A DNA stretch of 64,000 nucleotides from Brachypodius melanocephalos. Lineage: Eukaryota > Chordata > Aves > Passeriformes > Pycnonotidae. Positions 26,865 to 39,150 of the stretch are shown piece by piece. Location of the stretch: NCBI GenBank assembly GCA_013398615.1, contig VZSR01001685.1:27915714-27979713 (forward strand), in the 5' to 3' direction. How positions within the stretch are numbered: position 1 is the stretch's first letter; every line of letters starts with the position of its first letter. Both the position numbers and the translations under genes were made by a program. A model generated the notes under the pieces. The model ran no database searches and was not told the DNA's origin. It saw nothing but the letters and a program-made list of their open reading frames with translations.

Positions 26865-26963
26865 CATAGAGTCATACAATGGTTCAGGCTGGAAACGACC
26901 TTAAAGTCCACGTGGTTCCAATCCTCCTGCCATGGGCATGGAACCCATGGAACCCATGGAACC
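26865..26963 (-). mobile_element. CR1 LINE 3' tail fragment with a 9-bp tandem repeat
   Basis: CATAGAGTCATACAATGG followed by TCAGGCTGGAAACGACC and CCTTAAAGTCC is the reverse complement of a CR1 3' terminus, so the copy points to the minus strand. CR1 similarity runs to about 26945. At its inner edge the 9-base unit CATGGAACC is repeated three times (26937-26963), a later local expansion. Nothing coding remains. Confidence 0.8.
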
Positions 26964-29900
26964 CACTTCTCAGATGGAGATAGGTTTGTTCTCATGTGGT
27001 CAATCTTTTTGTAGTAACTGCTGCCAAGGAGTCTGTGATCTGGAGAATGCACTCATTCCTCTCAATCCATTTTCCAGTTAAAAAACACCCCAAACAGGAT
27101 GGGAGGTTTCTGGCATATCTGGTTCCATGATTCAGCATTTCATAAATAAGTAGTTATTTAAGTCTGTTTTGTCCTTTGTAAGCAATACTGATGTTTTATT
27201 ACCAAATGGCGAACTGTCTTTTTTTCTGTTGACTTTCAGCTGGGACCAAGGAATTTGCATGGATGTTACTATTTCTGGCACGCCTAGAGACTTTCCTGGT
27301 ATTGTCAAGAAGAAAGTGCTTTAGAGAAATGCACAGCCAAAGATGATTGAAGATCTGTGCACACAATGTGTGATAAATTTGTCAGCAATTAATTTATTAA
27401 TGAAAGTCGCAATAAACAGAGGAAGCCTTTTAGGATATACTACTGGAAATCCCATAGGTATTTCAATCTCTTGAAGACTTTGCTATGTGAACAGAATTTT
27501 CATTAAAATGCACACATTTTTGTGCCAGTAATTCAGTTTGAAAAGCAAACTGCTGGGTTTTTTTCCTCTATTCATACATGCCCTTGAAGTATTTTTGGCA
27601 GTCACTCCACCAGTGCTGCATGGCAGAGAATGGGGGGTGTCTGTGGTGACTTAATGGCAGCATTGGAGCAGTGGCTGTCACATCTCCCAGCTAGGGGAGC
27701 AAGTAATTCCTGCTGCTCACATGGTCCCTCTGATTAAGTGCTTTTTGCTGCTTTCAGGAAGCCATTTGCTGCCCTGTAGTGTTCTCTACTTCAGACATGC
27801 TTGTGTGCGTCTTCATTTAATTTGTCTCTCCCCCACCCAGCCTGCTGTGCACAGTAATATGGAAGAGCAAACTTAATCTCACAGCCTCTGTTATGGCCCA
27901 GTATTTCATAGACAGAGGCCAAGATTGTTGCTTATTCTGATAATTTTAGCAACAATACACTACAGAAACGTTACCTAGTTTTTCAGCTTTAGATTGACCT
28001 TGATTAGGAAAAACCCCTCTACATGTTGTGATTAGAATAGTCCTCAGCCTCTTTTAGCACATACAGGGTTAAATATTGGAGTGAAGGGACATACTTCTCA
28101 TTTTCTGTCATGGAAGTACAAGTGGCAACAGTGATGACTGTGTAACTCAGGAGGTGAAAAATGACCAACCAGTGATGAGCAAACACTGGCAGAAAACATA
28201 AAAGCAGACACATAATTCACAGGCCAGACAGCAGGAGATAAGACACTGCATACGAATAAGGATATGTGGGTGTGAGAGCAAGCAAGTGCTGAAGAAGAGG
28301 ATCTGACTGCCTCACTGAAAGTGCAATTACACAGAAAGCTCCTCTGATGGCATTTCATCAGTAAATACTACCCAGTGGCATAAAACTGGTGAAAAAACCC
28401 CCAAAGAGCTATATGAAAATGGCAGGCTTGCTTCCAGGCCAAATAAATTACAATGAGTTAAAACTACCAATATATAACATCTGCCTTGCAAATAACCCAC
28501 TTTGTTCCTGTTTCTTCTGAGAATGTTCAATTTTGGCTTAGACTTAGATGCCTTGTTCTGGTTTCAGCAGACCATTTGAACAAGACTGTGCATTCTGGAT
28601 ATCAATCACCTAGATCTGTTGGCTGACTGAATGTACCTTAAATCAAGCAAAAGTTTTGCTTCTTCCATTAATTAATACATTTTTTAAATTAATATCTGTT
28701 TTTTAAAAAATCACTGAAAAACAGAATACTGATATTTCTTGATTTTCATTAATGCCCTATGCTGTAATAAAATATAAACCTGTGCTCAGTCATTTGATAA
28801 AATATCTTTAAGGACTATCACTGCAGATGTGACCTGAAATAAGAGCAGTATCCCAGGTTCTCAGGACTTTTTTGGTGGCTGCAGAAAAGAAAGTGAGGAT
28901 ACTCCTTCCAAAGCTTTGTGAGGAAGAGGATGGGACCCAAAATGAAGATTTTTTTTTTCATCAATAAGGATCTTCAAAATTTTAAATGAAATTAAACTTT
29001 AAAAAAACCAAAAAAAGCCTTGTGGTGTTTTTTTTTGTTTTGTTTTGTTTTGGTTTTTTGGTTTTTTTTTTTTTTTTTTTTTTCTGAGTTCTCAATGCCA
29101 GGTTTTAAGGCTGATCTCTGTGGTTCTGTGCCTTGGGATCACCCTGTGAAGGCTGTTGTGAACCTCAGCTCTCCTAAAATGCTTTCTCCTGCAGGATCAG
29201 CACTTAAGCCTAAAAGAGCCTCTGACTGTCAGGGATCTGGATGTGGGGAGAACCTCCTTCCTCTCCTGTCAAATGCTGGCAGTTCCCAATTGTGTCAGGT
29301 TCAAAACGACTGGATTTTCAGAGGTAGCAAACTCATGTTATACTTAATCCCCTTAGAAGAATTTTAGATCCAGACCAGCAATGGTTCAGTTTTCACCTCA
29401 GCCAGTATTTTTACCATTGATTTGGTATTGCATGTCTGTATTGCCCTATTTGTTTCAGTACTGGCTGCTATTTCCTTGTCAATGTATTAAGTGTTTTAAA
29501 GAATAGATCTAAAAATATATATTTATTATGGATTAAGAATACTTGTTCTCTCAAAATCACAAATGGACAAGAAAAGCACTTTATTTGCGTGCCTCAAGTA
29601 TTCAGTGAAAGACAATTTATGAGCAAAATGCATAAACATTTTCCATTGTTCCAATTGCTGAGCTCTGGGTCAGTTCACTAAGTTTGTGGAAGTAGCTGAT
29701 TGCACTCTAGATTCCTAAAGCCAGACTGGATTTCCTGCTTATCTATTTACTTTAACTGCCTTTAATGATCCTGCACATATGGCCTGATGCAGCAATACTG
29801 GGTTACAAGCCCTCTTGGGTTTTTTGCTGGAGAAAGATTCAATTACTCTGACTGTTTCACTCAACCCTTGTAAAACTTGGCTGGAGTTTTCTACTGCCTT

Positions 29901-30070
29901 TCAGAAGAAGCTGAACTCCTTCAGTGCAGGCTTCTCCATGCTTTTGCAAGTTTCAGGATGAGCCCATATGAATATTTAGTTCCATGGGCTTCATTTGCAT
30001 ATTTAAGTACCAGTACAGATCAGTACATACCCAAATGTGTTTCTTTGAAGGTTTTAAACATTTATTATTG
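26964..30070. other. Unique non-coding stretch
   Basis: No gene recognised. A T-rich/GTTTT tract lies at 29028-29083. A 115-codon frame beginning inside that tract (29020-29367) has no domain. Confidence 0.5.
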
Positions 30071-30376
30071 TTCTTTTTCTTCTTTTTCTTCTTCTTTTTC
30101 TTCTTCTTCTTTTTCTTCTTCTTTTTCTTCTTCTTCTTCTTCTTTTTCTTCTTCTTTTTCTCCTTTTTTTCTTCTTTTTCTTCTTTTCCTTGTTCTTCTT
30201 TCTTGTTCTTCTTTCTTGTTCTTCTTGTTCTTCTTGTTCTTCTTCTTTCTTCTTTCTTCTTCTTCTTCTTCTTCTTCTTGTTCTTGTTCTTCTTCTTCTT
30301 CTTGTTCTTGTTCTTCTTCTTTCTTCTTTCTTCTTCTTCTTCTTTTTCTTCTTCTTCTTTCTTCTTCTTCCTCCTA
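30071..30376 (+). repeat. TTC-rich polypyrimidine microsatellite, ~306 bp
   Basis: The plus strand is built from TTC and TTTTTC units. From 30071 to 30191 it has no purine at all (121 bases). From 30192 onward occasional G appears in a TTCTTG variant unit before the pattern returns to TTC. The complementary strand is GAA-rich. Long pure purine/pyrimidine tracts with mirror symmetry can form triple-stranded DNA; that is known chemistry, and I infer it here only as a possibility. Long Ser/Phe/Leu frames across it are low-complexity artefacts. Confidence 0.97.
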
Positions 30377-32126
30377 CTAGCTGGTGGTAATTACATTGTC
30401 TGGATGTGATTTAGCCAAATGACAATAAAAACCCTTATCTTAAATGACAAAGTCTCCATCCAGAAGCCTCATGGCTCAGTTTTCCAAATTATGTGCCTGA
30501 ACCATTCAATTTTTAGTACTGTGTCTAACACTAGATTTTAAAAATTATTTGTAAATCAGGCAAAAGTGACTGAATGAAATATAGTTTATAAAGACAGGAG
30601 TCTCCATCAGGATCTGCTATTCTGGCATTAAACAAAAACAATCAAGCTCCTAACTGAATTTATTCTGCTCAGCTGTATTAATTTTAATATTATACAGCCT
30701 GAAATATTTGTCAATTTTTCACTTTTTTTTTTTTTTTTGTAATCTGTACAATTTCCATTATGTTTTGAGGTTGGGGCTTCATTGAATATCCTTAATATTT
30801 TGCTTTTGCATGATGTCTGTGCAAAACCTAGATCATCTCTTATTGTGACAGAGTTGCAGTTCACATTCAAGTGGGAAACAATGTGGGCAGTTAAATGGGA
30901 AGTGCATGTTATGTGGCCAATTTACTGGGATAAGGGACATTGACAGCTTCATTTTCCCCAGCTTGCACACGCAATGTGAGAAGGGAAATAATTTTCCAAC
31001 TAGACTCATACTGATGTGATTAGGTGTGAGATACTGCAGATGTATGTGGGAAGTGGGCTTGTGTGTGGTTATCCAGTTAAATTTCTCTTTCTGCATACGG
31101 AATATCCAGGCTGTAGGTGAGCAGGCATGTTTTGTACCTGCAGTTTGAGAATCCAGGTCAGAATAAGTGCATGAAGTCCATAATAAACCCAAAATATCGA
31201 GTAAGTGATATTGTATCCTCTGTTCTCTTTTTCTTCTGGAACACTTGGTCAAATCTACCCCAAATAATTAAACACTCCCTTGGAAAGAATTGTCAGCACT
31301 GTAACCATAATCCCATCATTAAATTATAGTATTCAGATGAGGAAACCTAAACGGTTTTTATAATTAAGAGGAAACTTGATATGATGGAATAAACAAAAGT
31401 TGTTAAACTAATTGCAAACTGGAATATATGTTTGACAGTATGAAAATTACAAGTGGAATACAATTAGTGACTGGAATAGTAACAATCTGATTTTAGTCCC
31501 TATGCAAAATTTAATTTCCTGTCTTGTAAATAATAAACCTCATAACCAAGCCAGCAGCTAGATTGATATGATTAATCAGTTTTTATTAATATGCTGGTGG
31601 TGAGTGATCAGTTTTAAACAATGAACGTGGAAAATGCGTAGAATTGGAAATGAAAAGGATCCATCTTATTCAATATGAATGAAAAGTAGGGTTTTTTTCC
31701 TTAGCAGGGTGAAAAAGCCTTGTGGGGGTCACTGGAGGGGGACTGCACTGCAATTAGTTCTGGCAATACTCCTGTGTCCAGTGTCATGATCTCTAATGCT
31801 CCATCTGCAAAGCCTCTGATGCTGATTCTTCAGCTGTGCATCATTTTATCAGGGAGCTCCAAGGTGCCTCTGCCCCCCATCACCAGGGCTGCTGTGTCAC
31901 AGTGCTGAGAGTGTCCCTCTGCTGACTCACAACTTCCCTTGCAAACATTGTTCCACAAGGAACAAATCCGAAGGGAAAAAAACATTTGAGTTTTTTTGTT
32001 GATTTGGCCTATTTTTTTTTTTTTAACCCAAGCCAAATAGTCTCAACTGTGGGCTCTTGTCAGATTGAAATTCCAGAAAGGAGCATTTGGAATAGTTGCC
32101 TTTACAAAGCCATTATGGCAGTGGGA
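30377..32126. other. Unique non-coding stretch
   Basis: No gene recognised. The minus-strand frame at 30833-31252 (139 codons) has no domain. A T-run lies at about 30721-30738. Confidence 0.5.
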
Positions 32127-32238
32127 TCACAGAATCATTAGGTGGAGACAGAACCTCAAAATCACCAAGTCCAACCATTAACCCAGCACTAAATCATGTG
32201 CCACATCTACACATCTTTTAAATACCTCCAGGGGTAAT
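32127..32238 (-). mobile_element. CR1 LINE 3' fragment, minus strand
   Basis: TCACAGAATCATTAGGTGG then ATCACCAAGTCCAACCATT, CCACATCTACACATCTTTT and ACCTCCAGGGG follow the order seen in the reverse complement of the CR1 3' region. The 3' terminus is at the left, so the copy lies on the minus strand. About 110 bases remain, with no coding content. Confidence 0.8.
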
Positions 32239-35200
32239 AATATCATTGCATGGCCAGTTGAAACATCACTTGAAATATTACTTCACTAACTGTTAACTCT
32301 ACTAATCACTGATGTGTAGTATAAATAATATGGGTTTCTATGATTATGATTAAATTGATATTTACATGTAAATATTCTGGTAGTCTCTGAAATCCCATAT
32401 TTATTTCTCTGCTTTGGACTATTGACATGTTTTAAGAGGAAATGCATCACCAGGATTTACCACACTTGAAGGACCAAGTACTATTTGTGGGACACACAAT
32501 TATGGTATTACCAGAAGAGATACCATTTGTGTTTTCCACATACTACTAAAAAGGTTTCCAACACATATTGTCACTGGAAAAGCAAGTGGCTTTGGCTTTT
32601 CTCACAGCTCTCCTTCTAGACCACCACTATAAACTTGAGATATTATAGTACAAGCATTTAACCTAAAAGAAACAAGATGTTGCAAGAAAAAGGCTGCTAG
32701 CTTTCTGCTTTTTCTATTTCCCAGAGACTAATGCCTTTCACTATCAGGGAAAGCTGACTTTAGTGTGAATTCTTAATTAACACTTAAAGTCATCTTGGAG
32801 CATTTCACCCATTTTATTTGGAACCCCTGATCCTGATCAGTCAATATATATGAATTTCAGTCCAAGCCATCTTCACCATTTAAGGCCATTTAATCATTTT
32901 ATTTTATTAAATATAATTTTAAGAAAATTATGCACTCTCTATGGCATTATTCCATGAAAACAAAGCCCTAATAGAGTGAGAGAGGGAGAACAAAGGCAGC
33001 TGGCAAGGTTCAGGATGCAGAGTTGATCTGCTTTCTGGTGCCTAAGGCCTGACTGCTCTCTTGTATAAGTGACTTTATGGACTCCTGGGATAAATGTAGG
33101 GCCTGACTACACTTAATGAACCTTAGAGTACAATCAAAAAGACAAATATGATATGTCTGAAAATATGAAGATTTTTTCTTCTTTGAATATCTTTGCGGAC
33201 TCTTGCAGTCTTGGGAGTCCTCTTCCTCATCTAGATAAAAGCACTATTGTATCCAGCAGTGTTTGCAATTTAAACTGTTCCAACCTAATAGTGAAACCAC
33301 AAAAGTCTGAATGATGACCCTGGTTTATTCTTTACATTGACCAGTGTCTCCACTATGGCATCACTGAGGGAAAAGGAAACAGTATTCTAAAGACACTAAC
33401 ATAGGTTAGTTTAACTTAATCTCTGTTTTCAGCCTATAGTACTTGTCAGAAAAATATATTAATATGGACTGTACTGTTCTCAGAGTAGCCTCTGTCAGGA
33501 GTTTGAAATGACTGAAACAAGATAATTAAAGGATCCTTAAAAGTGTACTTCAGTGTTCTGATCTTTTTTCATATTTTAGAGCTCTTCTGAAAAAAATTCA
33601 GTGTACCCTTCTGAAAAAGAGCTGAGAAACCAGTCACATTAAACCATATTTCTTCTCTTCTAAACTACTCCCTGGCTGTAGTTGACTCTGTACTCTCTTG
33701 GATTTTGCAGCTTTGGCTCTGAAACAGTGATCAGTATCCATGGACCTATTTTACAAAATTTTAGCAAGGAAAAGAAGAGCATATTTGGATTGAAAAAGAC
33801 CTATTATATTCTTCCCTTTTCTACCTCCTGTAAACACGAATTCATTTCTACAGTACACTGTCTGCTTGGTCCATAAATTTTTGTTTTAAAATCTAGGGCT
33901 TTACATCTCTCAGAAAACTGCAGTAGAGCAATACTTTTCCTCACACATTTTCCTGAGTAAAAAATTCTTCCTAATCAGCTGTGCACATTGATATGCTGTT
34001 CTACTCCACTATCTTCTGTTTATGCTCTTCACAAAGAGCGAGGGGTTTTTACAAAACTTTCTCCATTAGTAACTATTTTCAGCTCTTACCTGTGTGGTCT
34101 CCAAAGACAGTGAAAATATGGACTCCATTTTTTATCTACTTTTAATTTATTTTTTTTTAAGAAACACAGCACAATTATACTTTCATATTCACAAAAATGT
34201 CTGTAATATGACACAAGTATTATGACACCTCAACTTTTTCAGCAACTCACACGTATTCCAGTTTCTTCTAAATGCAGAAATACTTTCTTCTGCCAAGCTA
34301 CACTTTCTTTGTGTAATGTGACATTGATGCTTTCATAGAGTAATTTATCCAGCTTTCTCTGATCATTTTCACATGTTCATACAGATATATTTGCCCCAAA
34401 TGCTGTTCTTGGGGTTCATCATACCTAGGTTCATATATGTTGGCAATAAACTAAAATTTTACTGCTTCTGGAGACTTTGATCAGGTTTTTTAGTAATTTG
34501 CTGTGATCTTCCCTCTACAGGCATGTAGAAGCACTATGAAAATGATCTACAAATGGTCTTTTAAATCAAATGGATTGATGGTTCATCAATCTGAAACTGC
34601 AGATAGGTGTAAGCATGCTAATATAAGAACAACAATGAATATTGTGACAAATTTTGAATATCTCAGAACAGTAATTTTTGTAAGACATATATTTATGTAC
34701 AAATAAAAAATAGTCTTTAAATCTTAAGGGATTAAACACCCTGAGTTTCTACCTTTATTGATTTCATTTATAGTCTCTGTGTCATATGCTTTGAAATAGT
34801 GACCTGCAGCAATTGCAGAGTAACTGTGTCAGAGAAGGAGCATTCACTGAGTCTGATTTCCCAGAATGGCTGTAGGCAAAAGTCTTTCTTATTTGCACAA
34901 ATAGATTTCAAGCCTGTGTGCACAAACTATCTAATGTGGCCACAGAGGCAGCGTTCAGTACAGCCCTACAGAAGCATTTGGATGTGTGCTAAGGTCTGAC
35001 ACTGACACCAGATGGACTTCAGGGGAAGTTTGCTTTACACCTTTACAGGCTGTGGACCAAATATTTTAGACTTTATAGGAGAATCTTTTGGGGCCCCACT
35101 CCAGGTTTGGTTTCAGCTGAAAGAAATTTCATGTGGGCATTCAGAGCCTGATCCCTGTGTGAATGTAACTGGTAAGTGAGGATGATCAGAAAATTCATCT

Positions 35201-36870
35201 CAGAGGTACACTCCTGAACTGAAGACTGAAATTCAGGACATCCAGAGCCAGTCAAGTATCCGATTGTTCTCTTCCTCATACTTGTCATACCTTATTCAGG
35301 AACATAATGAGTCACAAAAGCAAAATATTGCAATGCCTGTTTGCTTTACTTTGCCATACGTGGAGTTTGGAGGGTTTTTTGTTTTCGTTAATTGGTTGGC
35401 CTTTAAAAAAAATTTACAGATTCTCCAGTGTTTTGTCTCATCTAGAAGAAAAGGGAAATGCCCTAAGGGACCTGAATTGCTATTGTGATCAGCCAAATTT
35501 CTGGATGAGGGCTTTGCAAAATAGCTCTTCCTTTGCTAAAACAATGGGCACACTCCTCAGCAATATTATGCAATCCATCAATTCTGCATAGGTTTATGGG
35601 TTGAAAAGAAGTCTAGAGAGAAGAAGCAAACAGAAGAGGAGGAATCTAACCAGGCAATAAACGTTATTAAATCCCTTTAGTTCTCAGAAATGTGCACTGT
35701 GAGATGTGTCATTTAGTCACACATGCACTGTCAGAGCACCCTCAGGGAGCATCAGTCTGGCATTGAAAGTTACCTTAGCAATTCTGCTCTGAGAGAGGAA
35801 GAAAAGGCTGAACCAGATGGGGAACTTAAAGCCTTCGCCAAATCATCATCAACTTCAGAGGATTTTTTTTTCTGTAGGAAAAAGGAGAGGAAAACAAGGG
35901 AGAAGAAGATATCACAGAGGTTCTTTGCATGTTTTAGAATGGATTTTGTAGCATAAATTAAGCTTCTATTTTCATTCATGGTTTGTATGAACTAGGAGAG
36001 TTCTAACTCCTGCCTGGTTTCTCTTCCTTTTAGCTAAAAGGAAAAGAAAACAATTTTTATACCACAGTTCTTGAATTTGAAAAAGAAAAAAAAAAAGGCT
36101 GTTTTACTTCAAATTTAATGGAGTGCCAGTCAGCAAATCATTCAAGCTTTGTCCTAGTGAGTATATGCTTCAGTCTTATTCTAAATCAAGGCAAATGAAT
36201 TGTGGTGTTCAAAATGCTGCATATCATTACATGTGCTTTTTTATGATAATAATGGACCTGCCCAACAACACAGCACCTTTTCTATCTTAGCACTGAATAT
36301 TATGTGGGAAGTTCATAATATTATAATTTGATGTTAATATTAACAGCATAAAACATTTTAAATTCCCTAGAATCTTTTCAAAGTCAGACAAATATCCTTT
36401 GCATATGGAGTTATTATTTTTTCTGATTTTCAGAACTTCCTAGCAGTATAAGAAAATCCAGCCAAAAAAAGCCCTAAAAAAAAAGAAAGCCTTGCTGCTG
36501 GCACAGTGAATTTGGGCTATGTCCAGAGCTATGTTTTTGGGTTCTCACCTTTGCAAAGACAGCATAGTGTTCAAAGGAATCCCTGCTGAGTTTCTCAGCT
36601 CTTCTGTAGTTGGCCCCATAGGAGAAATAGAAGTTCTGAAAATGACCTGATTTTTCCCCTATAAATATCAGAGCATAAGAAAGTTGGTTCTATGGAGATG
36701 TGTATCTGAGCCTGTGCATTCTGACTCTTTGGCAGACAATACTTGAATTTCAAATTCTACAGTGACTCATAAAAATGATTTTTAAAAAGGAAGAATCTGT
36801 CTTTATTTAAAAAAAAAAAAAAAAAAAAGCAATTAAAGTTGGAAATCCTCACTGCCTTTGACAGAATGTG
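32239..36870. other. Unique non-coding stretch
   Basis: About 4.6 kb with no gene or interspersed repeat recognised. A run of 20 A at 36809-36828 lies 42 bases to the left of the solo LTR target duplication; I see no link between them. Confidence 0.5.
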
Positions 36871-36875
36871 TTGAT
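36871..36875. repeat. Target-site duplication TTGAT (left)
   Basis: TTGAT abuts the left end of the LTR and is repeated exactly at 37434-37438 on the right, as expected from staggered cutting by a retroviral integrase. Confidence 0.8.
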
Positions 36876-37433
36876 TGTGTTGGAGGTTTTGCAGGAACAG
36901 GACGGGACCACTGGGAGATGTTCCTTTGAGCCTTTATTGCAACATCAGCCTCATAACAGGCTTTGAGATAATTGAAAGATGGCAACAGCTCACATCTGCC
37001 AGCAGCAGCTGAAGATCTCTTTGTTACAGGGCATTTTAAAAGTTTTCCAGCCAATAGCATATTGCTAAGGCTCACAATTGTTCTAGCCAATCACTAAAAG
37101 CACACGTACCTGCTTCAAACAATGCTTGCCTGTATGTTTTCTATTAACAATACACAATATTCCATTATGAAGCTTAAAACCTTCTACTATCTTGCTGAGC
37201 ATATTTTTCCATAGTTTTAAGGTCTGTTCTAGCCAAGCCTAAAAGTTCAAACTATTGTTCCTGTCCTTGCTTACCATCATTGCTTACTATCATTACTTGC
37301 TTACTATCATCAGATCTTTTCCTACTTTCAAGATTTTCAGTTGCAACTAATTCAAAGTTCTTCTGCTCTCTCTGCTTCTGGGGCCTGCTTTCACAGCTTT
37401 CTGAAAGCCTTCTTACCTTTAATATTTCCCACA
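36876..37433 (-). mobile_element. Solo LTR of an endogenous retrovirus (ERVL-like), minus strand
   Basis: A 558-bp element has TG...CA ends (on the minus strand TGTGGGAAAT at the start and CTCCAACACA at the end) and is flanked by an exact 5-bp duplication, TTGAT. On the minus strand it has the order of an LTR: a U3-like left part with a 13-base repeat (plus coordinates 37267-37309), two CCAAT-family motifs (plus strand CCAAT at 37051-37055 and 37087-37091), a TATA-like TTTTAAAA near 37034-37041, and AATAAA at 36938-36933, followed by a short U5-like end. There is no retroviral gene beside it, so it is a solo LTR left by recombination between two LTRs. A 5-bp duplication fits ERVL (ERV1 usually gives 4, ERVK 6); the class assignment is an inference from that. 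Confidence 0.82.
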
Positions 37434-37438
37434 TTGAT
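37434..37438. repeat. Target-site duplication TTGAT (right)
   Basis: Exact copy of the left duplication, directly after the terminal CA of the LTR. Confidence 0.8.
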
Positions 37439-39056
37439 CAGGAATTACTAAGTTAAGAAATAAAGACAGTATCCTGCTTTTCCTGTGGCCTGTCTCCCCT
37501 GGAGGACCCTGGTTCGTTTTTGTTTCGTATCTGTTTTTCTAGCATTTAGTCCAATTATCACCTCCACTCACTTCTCCAAACACCATGAAGCAATGGCAGA
37601 AAATACCCTGCAGATTATAGAAGGTTGACAGAATTGTTGCTGGAGATGTATTTACAGAGGCTTTGAGACTTCACCTGAAATCTCTCGAAGGTACTGCTTG
37701 ATCTTGATCCAGTTCTGTCACAACTTGACCACAGAATCACTGTGTCTGTCTCAAGCTTTCAGCAGTAAATTTTACAGCAAACAAACAAACATAAACCAAA
37801 AGCATCTCCACTTGTCTCTCCAGAATGACAGACCATGTAACCTGGATGGTTCATTATATTTTGCATGAATTAAATTATGTCTAAAAACCTGATTTCTAGA
37901 ACTCTGATGATCTTTGTCATTCATCATTTAGAAAGTAGCACAGAATTCAGATTTCTCTGTGTATATTCTGCCATTCTTCTTGTGATCATTATTTTACTTC
38001 TACCATTTTTGCTAACATGTCTAGAAATAGTCTTACATAAACTTTAGAAATTATAATCTTGATTTTTTATGTCATTGCATTGCACGATGCATGTTCAATA
38101 AGATCAGAATCAGGACCATTATTTTTCCAAAGCAAGTGAAATCTTGGTGCAAATAACACAAATGTACAAAAATGAAAATAATATATAAGTAGGTATATAC
38201 TTTGTCCTACTGTGTTTACACTGCCATTGTGTCTTTCTTTTCCTGCTCCAGTCTAAAGCATGCAGGCTTCTTGTGTTCAAGCTCAGAAATAAAGTCAGTT
38301 TCTGTGTCATCTTTACATACTGATGACAAATTTTAGGAGTGAAGATGTGCACAGGGAAGAGAACTGAATTTAGAGTACATGGCTACCTCTATTATCAGCA
38401 CACTTAGCATGGCCCAAGCCTGGGATTATGGACCAGCCAGTGTCATTTAATGTGTTAAATTGTTAACATTTTAGACCCTATCCATGCCAAAAGCTCCCTG
38501 TTCAGGCACAGAAAGGTGGGAAGGAAAAAAGTGTTCAGTGGTTTGGATGTAAACCATGGTGTTGCTTGCACCTCATTTACTGTTGTAGGTGCAGCCCCAG
38601 CGTTTACCTTCAGCCCTCTGAGTGTTGAGTGTTACTGAGGAGGAGTCAGATATGATGAAATGTTGACAGATGTGATTGGTTTTAGTAATAGATTTAATTG
38701 GGAAGGAGCTACAAGAAAAAAGATATTAAAGTTCATAAACAGCAATTTATAAAATCCATGTGCTGTTGCTATTTTTACTACAGAAATAGCAGAACTCTTC
38801 TAAGGATTGGGGATGCCTTTAATTTTGAACATAAGACCAGAGGACATGTATATTGATTTTTTTTCATAACTGTTGTATACTTTCAGATTACCCTGGTCTC
38901 TGCTAGATCCATCAGGAGCTTGACTGTCTTTTTCTTAAGCTAAATTGATTTGCCCATATTTTTCAATAAGCTTGTGAATATGAAATAACTTCTATGAAAA
39001 AGAAAAAAGGAAATATAATTAATTTTGTTAACTGATCTTGTTAATATACACTGTAC
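37439..39056. other. Unique non-coding stretch
   Basis: No gene or repeat recognised. Confidence 0.5.
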
Positions 39057-39150
39057 TCATAAAATCATTGAATTGTTTGTGTTGGATGGGACCTTTAAAG
39101 GTCAGCTTATCCAAACCCCCTGCAGTGAGCAATATCTTCATCACTAACAT
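39057..39150 (-). mobile_element. CR1 LINE 3' tail fragment, minus strand
   Basis: CTCATAAAATCATTGAATTG, then GTTGGATGGGACCTTTAAAG and CCAAACCCCCTGCAGTGAGC, match the reverse complement of an avian CR1 3' end, with the terminal repeat at the left. Similarity fades near the ATATCTTCATCACTAAC words. Roughly 95 bases, non-coding. Confidence 0.82.

Noticed and set aside
29877..30409. Long Ser/Phe/Leu frames of up to 167 codons
   Set aside because: They are translations of the TTC microsatellite in different phases, so openness reflects the repeat and not coding.
37267..37309. Three short repeats with a small spacer, superficially CRISPR-like
   Set aside because: The units are 13 bases, nearly contiguous, lie inside an avian solo LTR, and have no unique spacers or cas genes.
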